Source: Coccinella septempunctata
Lineage: Eukaryota > Arthropoda > Insecta > Coleoptera > Coccinellidae
Length of the DNA: 64,000 nucleotides
Direction: 5' to 3'
Assembly: GCF_907165205.1 (NCBI RefSeq)
Contig: NC_058191.1
Location: 9,240,501 to 9,304,500 of the forward strand
The translations under genes were made by a program, and so were the position numbers. A model generated the notes under the pieces. That model was not told where the DNA came from. It made no database searches and saw nothing but the letters and a program-made list of their open reading frames with translations. Of this stretch, positions 42,781-55,080 are shown piece after piece. Every line of letters begins with the position of its first letter. The stretch's first letter is position 1.

Positions 42781-45700
42781 ATTCATATTGGATTATATCT
42801 GAAGCTATACCAGCACTAAGTTTCTTGGTTGCAATTTTTTCATATAATATTTGAATGCTTATTTGACGGGGCTATTAGCAGTATCTTCAAATGGAAAACA
42901 ATCTTTTTCAGTCCTCTTATTACAGGTAATCAAAATATAACTCAGCATTTATTAATTCGGTGTTTATAAACTCAACAATTCATATCACATGAAAGGTACA
43001 AGAATAATGTTCACAAGGGATAAACGATAACAACTCCCATTGAAAAATAACTCTGTTGATTCCGGAGTCTCTAGCGGAAGATTGCTCAAACATATCCGGC
43101 TATCAGTGCGACTGCCAAAGTCTCATGAAAGGCATCCTTACAATACTCCGCTCCAGAGTTACGTTTGAAAGAAGCTCGACTTTCCGAGCGTCGTGCTGGA
43201 ATTAAAAGTTGAGATTATCGACTGTGCTCTTTCGAGCTTTCGCAGTGAGGATAGCTTTCGAGCTGAATAAGAGACTGTTGTACGGAAACTATAGAAAAGC
43301 GGATGCAATTCGAGGAAGGAGCTGGCGTAGTTGCCCTCAGCTAATATGGTTATTTTGTCATATTACAAATTTCCATTTTTGACTAAGGACTGATGATAGT
43401 AATAAGTACTACTATGGAGTGAGTAAAAAGCATGGTACAAAATTCATGTCTCCGGTGTTTACTGTTTTGTAGGGGAATGCTCGAACAGTTGAATTTTTAT
43501 TGTTTATCATGTTTGACTGAGAAAGGGTGAATTTTTTTTTTAAGTTAACCCTAACTTTTTGTAACTGAAATGGATTGACCTTTTGTTACTGAGTGTGATT
43601 TGGAGGTTGATCGGTTTTTTTTTTCAATAAAGGGATGAAATGAAATTATTGAATTAGAATTGTTTTTTTTTATTTTGAGGTTAATTACATACACTTTAGG
43701 GGCGATTAATACTCCTGAAGTATTATAGAGAACATTGGTTTTTCGTAGGGTAGTTATTGACAAGAGATGCAAGAACGTATTAATTATATATTCATTTATT
43801 TTTGTGATTGAGATTTTAATTTCAGATCATTCATTAATTACTACCCCACTAAAAAGTCATGATTCCCTAGTGTTTTCCATATCGCTTTATAAAATATCAA
43901 TAACTTCCATGCACGGTTTCACAATAGGGAATACTCCTTCTGACGAAAATGATGTATTTTTTATAAAATATATTTGAAACGTCACATTTTGAAATAACCG
44001 TTTCCCAAGAAAAATTATTTTCAGCACTTAAAAATGAAAAATAAAAATGGGTATTTAAAATTTAAAGCGTTTCATGAGGATTGCACAAGTTGGCAACATC
44101 GACTGAAATATGCCTTGATAATAAAGGACAACAAATACATTATCTTGATGAGATAGACAAACATGGCTGTTGAATAGTTTCCGCGGTGAACTTGAAAAAA
44201 TCACGAATGAAACTCATAATTATTCAGTTTAAACTTGCATTTGCAGTCATAACCCAAATTGAGGAGAATTCCCCATTGTTGGTTGAAAATTAACTGGATG
44301 GTTAATTCATACCTACTTGGCCTTTATATTGATTTGTGAAATCATAAAAATAAGTAATAATAACTCCTAACATCGAATTTCCTCAACCAAATGTTAGTCT
44401 TCGATTATAAAACAGATAGTTTAAGTATAGGTCAACCTCGAAACATATAACAAAAATTGTATTCAACCCTCTTATCCCTATAATACACAGAAAGTTGACA
44501 ACGTGCGTTCAAAAAAATTCGTAGTCAAGCTATGGAATTTTAAACGTTGATATTCGCTGCCTGAACGTAGGTCTTTTCTTGAATTACTTCATCTTCCCAA
44601 AATGTAAACAATGATGACATTGACCTACAATATATCGTAATTTTGTATAGAAAGTGGAAAGGCACTTTTAAGGAAAAGTTAATTTCGCCGAAAGTGCGAA
44701 AAGCATTTTTTCCGTTGTTCATAACGTTCTACTGTTAAAATTTCATGAAAGAAAATAGGTCCCCCATTTTGCCATTGACTGATGCATACAGAACTGCAAT
44801 TTTTTTTAAATTTCCATTATTGCTCAATAACAGAGCATCGCAAAACAGTTCTTTCGAAAGATTGATTCTTTCAGTAACATTATTAGGATATACATTGGGA
44901 ATGTCGCTGGAACATCAAAGAATATTTCCACTCTCCTTCTATTTTCTCCCCAATTTTGAAGTAGGATTCAATAATAAATGCTTTTTACGCGATCGTAAAA
45001 ACTATCTTTATAATTTCCTGATAATTTTAATTCAACAACTTTTGAAAATGCTAACTTCTAATTTAAGCTGTGAAATAGTAGAGCAAAAGCTAAAAATTAC
45101 GTTCAGACAAATCCCATCGATGACCAAATCATCCTCAGCAATACAAGGTCTATCAATTTCTGGCGAATAGGGTTGCCCTTGGTTTTTCCATAATAAAATA
45201 TGTTTGGATATCCCGTGAAAATTGATAGCACATTGATTGTTCACTTTGAAATTTCGTTCGGTGAATAAACTTCCCCCAACTAAAATTCTGGTGATAGAAG
45301 ACATCGAAAATGTTATAAAATTGCATGTTTTTTCTTAGTCCTGTGATGTTCGAGGAAGTAGGAAATTATTTCATTTTCTTGCAACCACCCAATCCAATGG
45401 AAAAAAAGTCTCCCAATAAAAAAGGATGACCCGCAATGGAATTTTCCCCCTTAAATCACTTCAAATCTAAATTATTTACTCAGCATCGATTTTTCACGAC
45501 TAATTTTAGAGGAAGTCGGAATGAGGGGCCGATGGAAGTAATTTTCCCATCCTTGTGCGCCAGCAAAATGTTATTTAATTGAAAATGAATAATTACGCTG
45601 AAGTTGAATAACTTCGGAGAAATTCAATATCTTCGAGGGTTGAAGTATCGAATTTTGATTGGATAATTTGATATCGTGTTTATGAATTTTAATTGAACAA

Positions 45701-48438
45701 TGGCTTTGGATCTTGATCGGTTTCATTTCGAATCAAATGGATATTTCTAATTTTCAAAGTGTCATAACAGAGGGGAGTTCTTCGAATATAATAATATGAT
45801 AATTAATTATGTTTGTCTTTCACACAGATTTGGTGAGATGAAAGTGCTATTTGAATGATAAAAAGATAATTGAAGAAAGCATTGAGATGAAATCAAAATT
45901 ACTTGTTGCAATTAATTACCAGAACCCATTCAAAGCTGCATCTTCCGATCAACTTGGCTCTGAAAAAACGTTCTGAAAACTCTCGCGAAATCTCAGCGTC
46001 ATCTGGCTTATAATTTCTATGATTCTGTTGAAAATTTCGTTGTATTTTCTTGTGAAGCAGCTTCACAGTGTCTTCCACAGAGTTCATTTCGGTAATTTAC
46101 AACTGGTTTCTGAGTTTCAATTCAACTGAATCGGTAGTTATTCTAATATCTGAAAAAAATCAGATGCCTGTCCCTCTGAGTTCAGTTGAAAATTTAGAAA
46201 AAAAAACAAATAAGGAAGAATTGATTTCTATTGTTTATTTCGTGACCATGCCGACGTTTCGAAACAAATTCGTTTTTTTTTTTCAAGGCTAAAAATAAAT
46301 ACAAAAATATATTATATGACATAACATGAAAATAAATTACCTAGTAACGATAAACAATATTGTACGCTTCTTAAAAACATTTATATATTTTTAAGAAATC
46401 AAAAATTTATAGAGCAGGTACACAATGTCAACATCTATCTTATAAGATATTTTCACATTTATGACAATGACACCAACAATTAACATAAGCTTACAAAAAA
46501 GTGCAGGAATGGATTTAACACTATTGACGAGACCAGCCATTACTTATTACTTTCTAAGTATATTATTATAAATCGTGCTTAGGTGTTGCACATCTTCTCT
46601 ATGATTAACGGTGTAATTTCTTTTTATGTGAATCATCTCGCTTATATTACGTCTATAACCAACCTCTTCTTTATCAAGAATTTGTACATTATCATAATCA
46701 AATTTGTGGCCCGTAGTCATTTAATGTGAAGTTAAAGCCGTTTTGTTATAATTTGCAATATTTTCACTTTCATATTTATGTTGTTTCATTCTATCTCATA
46801 AATACTATTTGTTCGGTGTTATTGGCAGTCCTGAATTCGATTTCTTGTTTTTTTTTTTCATATATCCTAGGTCGGTGTCCAGTGTCATATACTTTCAGGG
46901 TGATTCATATTTTGGAAGTTTAATATCAGTACAGTAATACCACTACTGATTGAATTTTCGCGATAAGTCTGTCAACTAGCAGTTGACAGTTGTGTAATAA
47001 ATTCAATCACAGCTGATTTTTAATTAGATTATTCCACGAACACATTGAAAGGTTTAAAACTTATAATATATAATATTCGAGAGAACCATACTCTGTCAAG
47101 TTGTCCGTAATCATGATGACGTCGTTCAGAAGAAAAAATTTTTCAGACCAATCATAATTCAAAGACAGCTGCTGTTTTCGCGATGATACGAGCTCTCTTT
47201 GGTTTATGATTGGTCAGATCTGTGCGAAAATGATGGTTTGTTTGGAATAGTTCAAAAATGGCTTTTTCGATTACTATAAAAATGAATTCACATAAAAAAC
47301 CTTATCAATGAAAAATTAATTCTCAGCAACAAAGATCTTTCAATTGCTGGTACACAGAGTTAGAGATGCCAGTTGAAAACTATCCTCCAACCCTCTTATC
47401 CCTGGTTTCAAAAAGCTTGATCGGGGAATCAACGCTTGATTGACGAATAAACTTCAATTTCTTTGTTTTCAATCGATAATTCAGAAATGAGCATACAGAA
47501 TATTATCCTCGCATCAAATTATGATGTATATTCGTTCATACAATGATTCTCAATTGGTATTTCTTAAATATATTCAGAAATGCAAACGTTAGATATAGTG
47601 GATTTCGTTTTGGAAATCGAGTTACTGACAAATCGTTGATCGGGCAATTAAAAATTTTTGAAACTTATAGCTAGAGTGTATATGTAAAATCTCTTAATTA
47701 TACTTGAAATATTGTGTGATTTAAAATAAAAATTCAGCTTTTCGAGAGTTTGTGTATGAAATATGTGCGGTACTCTGTTTAATGTTAATGAATATTTGAT
47801 ACAGCGCATGAGATCGTAAAAAAGTAGGGCTTCTGCCATTTTCCTCGAAATTATAGATTTTTTGTGCCTGCTTTCAGAAAAGCTCTTCTTTTCCAGAAAG
47901 CTGTATTCAAGTTACGATGAATGTGGGTTTTTCATCTGACTATAAAAACAAGAATGGAAGAGTAATTACGGAGGAAACAAATGGACTTATGCGGTCACTT
48001 GTATTTGATGCTGCTGTTCGCATTAGATCCTGGTTTCACATTGTTCAGATTTTTCGTAACTTTGTTGCTGAAATAGCAAATGAGGGATTTGTGTTGATTG
48101 TAGTAGAGGGTGCGGTTCACAGAGACTTAAGTGAAGTTTTGTCGGTGCTCAAAAACACAAAAATCTTCACTTGAAATACCGGAACTGGTCGAAAGACTTT
48201 CCCCGTTAGTTACAGATTCAAGAAATTGAGATTTTTTTATATTTGCAAAATAAAAATGTAAATAAATAAACGTCAGTTTGACAAAACTTCTGTTTACCAG
48301 ATTTCTGAGTGTACACGTCGTTGTATAATTTCAAAATAGATAGTTGCCACTTTCCTTTCAGGTCACAATTAGATGACATGAGTTTTCCATTTCAAAAAAG
48401 GAATCGTGTACATAACTAACATTTAATTTTGTTTTCAG
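42781..48438. other. Long stretch upstream of the turtle leader with no recognised gene
   Basis: AT-rich throughout. Frames of 141 codons (44745-45170) and 85 codons (47917-48174) have no motif, Cys pattern or start context that I recognise. A short hairpin TTTTTCAGACCAATCATAAT / TTATGATTGGTCAGATCTG lies at about 47136-47219. A GC-richer patch lies at 43050-43320. If turtle has a distal promoter, this whole stretch is intron. Confidence 0.45.
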
Positions 48439-48486
48439 TGGATCCGGCAATGACGGTACGCTAGCTGGGAGTATGGGATCGCCGGA
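48439..48486 (+). promoter_or_regulatory. tutl: tutl 5' leader in the first coding exon, with two upstream ORFs
   Basis: The exon starts after a canonical acceptor (TTTAATTTTGTTTTCAG, ending 48438), so at least one further non-coding exon lies upstream. Before the main ATG (48487) there are two out-of-frame ATGs. uORF1 at 48450-48464 encodes MTVR. uORF2 at 48473-48538 encodes 21 codons and overlaps the main start. The reading frame of the main ORF is closed upstream by TGA at 48451. Upstream ORFs of this kind commonly damp translation. Confidence 0.6.
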
Positions 48487-48598
48487 ATGGGCATGCGCAC
48501 AGACCCACTGGGCAAGTCTCGTCCGCTATCATTGCTGAACAGCAGTCATCTATTTTACGTCCTCATTCCCCTTGTAGTCCTCATAGTTGTTGCAAAAG
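48487..48598 (+). CDS. tutl: Turtle, exon 1 of coding region (signal peptide)
   Basis: Encodes residues 1-37 plus one base of codon 38. It begins MGMRTDPLGKSRPLSLLNSS, followed by a hydrophobic core LFYVLIPLVVLIVVAK, a clear signal peptide for entry into the secretory pathway. It ends at a consensus donor, GCAAAAG|GTAAGT, in phase 1, which joins in frame to the Ig exon at 52854 to give ...AKGAGFQDAVHI. Turtle is a single-pass cell-surface protein of the Ig superfamily (Ig plus FnIII domains, Dasm1/IGSF9 relatives). In Drosophila it acts in axon branching, dendrite and axon self-avoidance, and motor behaviour. The start codon was chosen because no in-frame ATG lies upstream; a second ATG two codons later could also serve. 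The rest of the gene lies beyond the window. Confidence 0.85.
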
Positions 48599-48899
48599 GT
48601 AAGTTTCAGTTATCGTTTTTTTGGTACCAAAGCTGAGTGCGAACAGATATGAGTACTCCGTCCTCGTGGCCTGATTTAAAAAGTTGAAGAATGAAATGCG
48701 AAAATAACATCTTCGAATCAATTGGATTGTATCACATATCTAGAATTGGGTAAAATAAGGCTAAATGACAACCCTTTTCCTGCATTTGAAGTAGCAAAGA
48801 GTCACTCTAGTTGAATTATTTTTCTACAATCTTGCCCTTCAAATAGCAGGAGTTTTTCCCGCACTCAAATATTATAGAGACTTCTACCTTGTGATTCCG

Positions 48900-49260
48900 T
48901 CAAAATATCATAGTTTTAGGATGTCTTGAATAAATATGTTGTACATTATTGCCACAAGTTCTGACCCTTGAGGCACACCCGCTTCCATTAATCTGGTTGT
49001 GGAGCATTTCCTGTCCAATTTAAAATCTCCTGTTTCTGGATAATTTCTGATCAACTTGCATAGTTTGATCCAACATATCTCATTTTTATGAATCAATCAT
49101 ACTTTGTCGGATGCTTTGGCGACGCCTAGTTAAACAATACCTATTGCTTGTTCATTCTGGAATCCTTCCTTCATGTGTTCTATGAGTCTTATTAATTGCT
49201 GCTCTGACATATGATTTCTTTGAATTGCTCTGCTGGTTCTTCTGCATTAAACGAATCAAC
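48900..49260 (-). pseudogene. LINE reverse-transcriptase fragment in tutl intron
   Basis: The minus strand reads HMKEGFQNEQAIGIV (with a degraded catalytic block after it), IHKNEICWIKLCKLIRNYPE, DFKLDRKCSTTRLMEAGVPQ, GSELVAIMYNIFIQDI. This is the A to B block order of Jockey-type RTs, with A-G-V-P-Q-G-S still evident. Stops, a G-V-P-Q-G-S-E substitution and loss of both ends show it is dead. It lies antisense to turtle. Confidence 0.75.
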
Positions 49261-51327
49261 ATTCATATAATGGATTTTTATCGAAAACGGCGCTTCGTAT
49301 GACATGGTATTGTTACCTTTTTTATCGGAATGTGTCATCTAGAAGATGTTGCAAAAAAATATTCCAAAAAAAATTGTTTTAACTGGAGGCTGGTAACGCC
49401 TTCCCTGGTATAATTCGTCACTGTCTTGGGACATTTGTTGTAATTCATTCCTTAGATGCCTAAGAGTCTGGGTACTGCCTTTCCCTCATTTTCTCCCATC
49501 AATTTCGAAAAAAAAATAACATTAACGGTAGGTAACCAAAGCCTTTTTTGATCTAAAAGTCGACCTATTTCTTGTCGTATAATGTACTTACCAAATACTT
49601 TTCAAACAAAATTTAGGGAAGAGTTTGAGATTTTCTTCAACTGAAAGTGATCTCGAAATATATTTAGTAAGAGAAATACAAAATTTTCAACTTCGACTTA
49701 TTTTTGAGTTGAAAACATAATTGGATATTGAAAGAATGAAAATGTCTACTTTCAGGTCAACTCATGAAAATCATTTCAATTTGAAATTAAAATGAGAAGA
49801 AGATCCTTTTTCACTCTAATCCAGTGATCTTTGATACTATTCTGCTCTCTGTGTCAAATTGATACATCCAGAGCATATTGTTTGTCCTATTTTATTTTAA
49901 CAAGAAACGCTGTTCAAATTCTCTTTTTTTTTTCGATAATCACATCCTTGTAACTCACCAACATGCTAGTCCTCGACTAGCACTCGCCACATATGAAGAC
50001 AGATAAAACGCCGTGGCTGTGTTGACACAGTCTACATCCTCCGAATACGAAAAACTCAAGAGCATTTCTTCCCGCAACGACAAAGGAAAATAGGAAGGTT
50101 CGGGACACCTTTATAAATGCAATCAATTTCGGTCCTCCAACTTTCTCTTCCCCGTGAAGGGCGAAGTGGCTTTGGAGATTCGGTGGAAGAATTGGCGGTC
50201 GGGACTCTGAAAGAGACAGAAAACTTTACTTTGTACGCTCTGAGGAAAGGATAATTGGGAAACTGTGATTGGATCGAATAAAATCGTCTAAACTTATCTG
50301 TCGTGTTGTTTCCGCATCAGTGTGGATGTTTTTCAGACCATTTTCGGTATTGGCCTTATAACCCGGCCCTAGTTTCGCCACAATAAATAAAGAAATTCAA
50401 ACTCAAACTTATACTTTCGTGAAATTTTTTTATGTTCATGGAGAATTTGTTCAGATGAAATTAGAACATATTTTTATTATTTAGTTAAATAAACAGGGAT
50501 TCAAGGTTTTTCTTGTTTTCAACAGAAAAACAAGGACAAACAGGACAAAATAAATCAGAAAGCAAACAAATCAACGAAACATTCTAAATGACGAATTCGG
50601 GGAAATAATCGATTAAATAGATATACTTCAGCATGTTAATGCTAACTTGGGATGTTCGTTTTTTTTCAATCATTTTGTAAATTTCAAATAGTTCAAAAAA
50701 AGGAAAGTAATATTACATTGAAGATTAATTAAACCAGTATGAGTTATTCACAAATATATATTGTTCAAAGTTACCATCATTAGTTTGATGTCAGCAGAGT
50801 CTTGCCTGTCATAGAAGTGAAAAAAAATTGAATTGATATCAATTTGATATCAACTTACAGCATATCAAGCTTTATATTATAATGTCTCCACTCTGGAATT
50901 TCAGAGAATCGGATTAGAAGCTAAAACTTCTGTCAATTGAACTTGATTTGCCACTTCTACGGCATTGCAAATTGTTCGCAATTCGAGTTTCAACAGGATC
51001 ATACTCAATTAGTTTCAATTTACATTTCTCTAGCAAGAAATGTTTTCAATATATTATGTGAATATGTTGTGTTGAAATATGTTTTTCGTTTTCTTGACAT
51101 GAAATTTCTTGTCTTGTCTCGAAATACTGAGATATCAAGACAAGATCTTGAGATTGCCGCTATCCGCCATTTTGAATGTTTTATACAGGGTGTCCCACGG
51201 GGAACCTCGCGTAGGTACTCCAACCATATACATATAGAGTCTATCATCAGCATCACAATATGATTATTTAGAAATCATATCTTTCCTTCCAATATACAGC
51301 ATGATTAATTTAGTTCGATAATAAAAT

Positions 51328-51563
51328 TGCCTAAGGATTAATCTGACGTGACGTGGGCTTACGTCATAATGCGCATGATTCAAAAATCTAACAAAGGATT
51401 TTGCGCGGAAGCGTTCAAACTGGTTGGACGTGACGTTAGACGTGCATTCCCACGTCACGTAAGAACAATTTGAACACTAACGCGCAAAGTCCTTCGTTAG
51501 ATTTAGGAATCATGCGCATTATGACGTGGTCCCACGTCACGTGAGAGTAATCTGCAGGCACCT
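51328..51563. mobile_element. GC-rich palindromic MITE with ACGTCA motifs
   Basis: The left arm GCCTAAGGATTAATCTGACG, TGACGTGGG, ACGTCATAATGCGCATGATT and ATCTAACAAAGGATTTTGCG pairs with the right arm CGCGCAAAGTCCTTCGTTAG, GGAATCATGCGCATTATGAC, CCCACGTCACGTGAGAGTAA and TCTGCAGGCACC. Multiple ACGTCA (CRE-like) and CACGTCACGTG sites are carried as part of the repeat. Confidence 0.8.
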
Positions 51564-52085
51564 TAATTCTGACGTGAATTTCTTTCCTTTAGGTTTCTGG
51601 CACTGTTGCTCAGAATTGGATGATTTTTCAGAATGTTTACACAGTAGCTACGTTATGTATACTGAATGTCGAAATTTAGAAGAATCAATTTTATTTACTG
51701 ATGAAAATATGTAGGCCATATTCTGGAATTCTTCAACATTCGTTCGAGGCGGATAGGATTCATTCATCCAAATTTTTGGCACAACTTTGAACATTTCATA
51801 AGGATCGAACAAATATGAAGATGCGGAAAATTATCCAAATCAATTATTTTTATTTTTGGAATCGAGAATGCCATTATCAGACGTTGTATAATGATGAAGG
51901 AAATAAAAAAAATTTCGATTTTTTTTGATTTACATGGAAACATTCTTGTAGTTACTCATTTAGGTCGCGTATGCATTAAAAAAAATTCAGTTGAGAAAAA
52001 TAAACTTATAAAAAAATCAGTACTCAAAAAACACATAAATTAATTATTTTCTGATAGCCTTTGTGAAATCTTTCATCCGTTTGAC

Positions 52086-52757
52086 TATACTCCATTCACT
52101 TCCATAAAAGTACCTCGGTTTCCACAATCAGAAAGATTGTGAATGAAGAGGATGACAAAGAATTTTATTTCATTCGGAGACCCAAAAAGGTGGTGGTATT
52201 TGGGGACTTCATTATAGTCATGGATTTTCGATTAATGTCATCGTAGAATAAGTTCCATAAAATGAATTTTTCTATTTTTCATTTTATTTTTCCTATACAT
52301 TGTGAACGTCTTAAGAGATCAATAAATAAATATTACATTAAAGTATTGAAAAATTAACAGCCATAAGTACGAGCCAGTCGTGTCAATTGTTAATTTATGT
52401 GAAATTTCTATCTAAAGGTGAAGCCCTTCAATTATTTTACTTTCACTGATGCAAGATTATTTTTGTTGAAGAATTTAAGATTCTTGTGATTATCCGTAAA
52501 TTCCTTGGATATATACCCTACCACTGTATCTGATGCATCACATATTTTCGACTTCATATTTTCCGAAATAATTTGACATTGTGATATAAAAGGGTAATTA
52601 TTGAGACTTTTGTAGAACGGAAAACACAGCGCTGATTTGAAACCCAGAAATGTCTTGAAATCGTTATAACCTCACATTTTCGAACTATGGAAACACTGTG
52701 GAATGTGTCAGGTTTCCATGGCCAACCGAGTGTTTTCATAAAAGTGAATGGAGTATA
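52086..52757 (+). mobile_element. TA-flanked DNA transposon family T1, copy 2
   Basis: Starts TACTCCATTCACTTCCATAA and ends AAAGTGAATGGAGTATA, matching copy 1 (11145-12357) at both ends and inside: CACAATCAGAAAGATTGTGA, ATGAAGAGGATGACAAAGAA, GGAGACCCAAAAAGGTGGTG. The HTH/linker remnant KIVNEEDDKEF...RRPKKVVV is still readable. It is internally deleted (0.67 kb against 1.21 kb). It ends only 97 bp before turtle exon 2. Confidence 0.75.
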
Positions 52758-52853
52758 CTGACTAGTTTCAATATTCAAAGAATAAAACATTCCTTTAAAA
52801 TGTACCAAAATGAATTCATTTCCTGTATCATTTTACGCTGTTTTTTTTTTCAG

Positions 52854-52987
52854 GTGCTGGTTTTCAAGATGCCGTGCACATTACCGCGATTTTGGGTGAG
52901 TCGGTGGTCTTCAACTGTCACGTTGAATTTCCCGAAGGCCACCCAGTGCCGTACGTGTTACAATGGGAGAAGAAGGTAGGCGACACG
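52854..52987 (+). CDS. tutl: Turtle, exon 2 (first half of the first Ig domain)
   Basis: Follows a polypyrimidine-CAG acceptor (TTTTTTTTTTCAG). It completes Gly38 and encodes residues 39-82: GAGFQDAVHITAILGESVVF, then NCHVEFPEGHPVPYVLQWEK. The first Ig-domain Cys (V-V-F-N-C) and the core Trp (L-Q-W) are both present, and the whole stretch matches the Turtle N-terminal Ig domain very closely. I chose the donor ACG|GTAGGA at 52987/52988 because it yields KKVGDTGQDIPIY across the junction, in register with the family (K-K-V-x-x-T-G-Q-D-I-P). An alternative phase-0 donor AAG|GTAGGC lies 12 bp upstream. Confidence 0.92.
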
Positions 52988-53334
52988 GTAGGATTTCAAC
53001 CTGTCTATTTCTCTCTGGTTGCTATGTGGTTGGTATGGCTCTGCGCGGATGCTCTACAGCATCGTGCAGAGTCCGATATTCATCTTCGCTTTAATTCTAG
53101 CTATATGTGCGACGATGCATATTTATTGAAATAAACATGAATCACTTCTATAATTTCTCAACTAGAAAAATGTCGAAAATAAGGCTCATTACCAGAAGGA
53201 TCTCAATTGAGTTCGAAAATTTTATGTTTATCTTTCAAAAAAAAAAAAGTGATACATATCACATATCACCAAATGCTGAAAAGGTTTCTTGGAAATCAAA
53301 TATTTGCTCTTTCATGTTTGAATGGTTCGTTTCA

Positions 53335-53600
53335 TAACTTTGTCAGCTTCAGGCGAAGTACCATGAATTTCCAGAAGTACATCGACAATTCTTGCACGAT
53401 GAGCTCGCGCATTATCGTCCAGAAATAAGATATTTGGCTCAACAGCAGCCTGAAACAAAGGATTAATATTACCCATGACCTGCTCTATCTAAATCTGCGC
53501 ATTTAGGGAAGCATCAAGCACCAACAATTCTGTACGTGTATTGAACGGGATACCATACAATTTTACTTATGAAACAAGAGCTCAGGGAAAAAGTCCTGTA
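53335..53600 (-). pseudogene. Tc1-like transposase fragment
   Basis: On the minus strand the frame reads YGIPFNTRTELLVLDASLNA, then QVMGNINPLFQAAVEPNILF, LDDNARAHRARIVDVLLE. The Q/D-D-N-A-R-x-H block is the second catalytic Asp region of Tc1-type transposases, and the preceding R-T-x-L...L-N-A-Q matches its usual upstream spacing. Only this middle segment survives, with at least one in-frame stop. It is antisense to turtle. Confidence 0.7.
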
Positions 53601-54199
53601 AAAAACCCTAGTGTAGTGGATTGTGAGAGATGAACTGTTCACAAAATAAGCTGAAATATGTCATATTGAAGGGCATGTCGCACTGCAAAAATTGATCCTT
53701 TCCTCGAAGAAAAAGATAATCCATAGAGTTTTTTTCAAGTTAACAGAAAATTTTATGGAATAAAAAAGAAAAAATATCGGAAGAATGTGAGATAATGAAT
53801 TAAGTTCAATATCAAATTGACCTAAAACTGCACAAACAACTGTGAAACTATCCTGAAATTTATGAATGCGACAATGATTAACCAGATTATGTTTTCTTCT
53901 GGTCCCCCGCATTCACAACTAGGGCTTTCAACTGAATTCCATCGGAAAAGCATAATATTGCAACGTCCGTGACCTGTTCTTATACACCATATATATATAT
54001 ATTTATATAGTTTTTTCTCCTGGGAAGATCAAAACCGGGAACTCTATTCGAGGGATCACTAAATAATTATTTGTTGAAAATAGTGCACAAATCCCATTCA
54101 GACAGCCAAATGGGTTTACGCGACTCTAGTCTAGGAATCGTATTTTGTGGAATATTGGACAGAATTGGAAATGAGTCGGGAAAGGAGTGGAATTTATTC

Positions 54200-55080
54200 C
54201 AATAATTTATAACTCCACTCTTTCTAGGAATAAGGGGCAGTCAATGTTTGAAAAAACTAGTAGGTAAGCCTCGAATGTGAAGATCTTATAGTTCCAGACA
54301 CAATTCTCATAGAAAGATTAAGCTGAGCATCAATTTTTTGCAATTGAGGACTATTAACCTAAGCGGGGCAACAATATTCAGCAGCTGAAAACCCCAAAGC
54401 TAAGGGTGCCGTTCGAAGAGTAGTTGCATCAGCACCCCATGTTTCAGCTAGTTTCTACAGGATATTATTCCTAGTTTTTAATTTCAGACGTTAATTTTCC
54501 AAATATGCTTAGGAATTCAGCGAGGAATCAAGCTCGCTTGACTCCTAGATATTTTGGATTGAAGTTATGTTCCCAAAAATAATTACCGATAACTACACTC
54601 AATTTTCTATATTTCTGATGATTATTCACAGGGAAACACGAAACCTCGTGTTCATTTGGGTTAGGACGCAAAAGCCAGTCGAAAAAGTAATTCTTCAAAA
54701 TTTCTAAATCTGTAGATAGATTATTCTCTATTCATCCAGAACCAGAATGACGGAATGCGAGGGCAATCATCAGCATATATGAATTTCTCAGAAGAAGTCG
54801 TAGATTGAAAAGAAGAGGTGCTAAACCTGATCCTTGTGGAATACCATTATTCAAAGTTTTGAAATTACTACTATTATCATCAATAAAAACACGAAACCTT
54901 CTATCTGAGAGTATGTTTTCTAATAAGTGAACCATCTTTTCACACGTATAAAGTTTGAAAATCAAACCATCCTTCTAAACTGTGTCATATGCTGCAGATA
55001 AATCTACGAATGTAGATTAACGTTTCGAAGTCTTCGACGAACTGTTTCATTTGAAACCAAAACACCAGAAGCGTTCAAAA
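54200..55080 (-). pseudogene. LINE reverse-transcriptase remnant in tutl intron
   Basis: The minus strand carries TFVDLSAAYDTV (block A, first Asp kept) at about 55020, then GLIFKLYTCEKMVHLLENIL, SDRRFRVFIDDNSSNFKTLN and NGIPQGSGLAPLLFNL at 54965-54800. The catalytic Y-A-D-D is shifted out of frame (seen as YMLMIALAFRHSGS). Further down, WLLRPNPNEHEVSCF and NFNPKYLGVK match the later RT blocks. The order is complete but there are several frameshifts. Related to Jockey/RTE-type RTs. Confidence 0.75.

Larger units (their letters stand above)
48599..52853 (+). other. tutl: tutl intron between signal-peptide and first Ig exons
   Basis: A 4255-bp GTAAGT...TTTTTTCAG intron. It contains a LINE fragment (48908-49260), an isolated TACAGGGTGTCCCACGGGGA end at 51184, a GC-rich palindromic MITE (51328-51563) and transposon T1 copy 2 (52086-52757). 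The stretch 49260-51180 is AT-rich with no gene; a GC-richer patch at about 49970-50220 is unassigned. Confidence 0.8.

Noticed and set aside
44745..45170. 141-codon frame
   Set aside because: Leu/Phe/Ile-rich composition typical of random AT-rich DNA, no splice or start support.
52874..53134. Longer reading of turtle exon 2 without splicing
   Set aside because: The first 38 codons are real but the remainder reads through the donor into intron; family similarity stops at VGDT.
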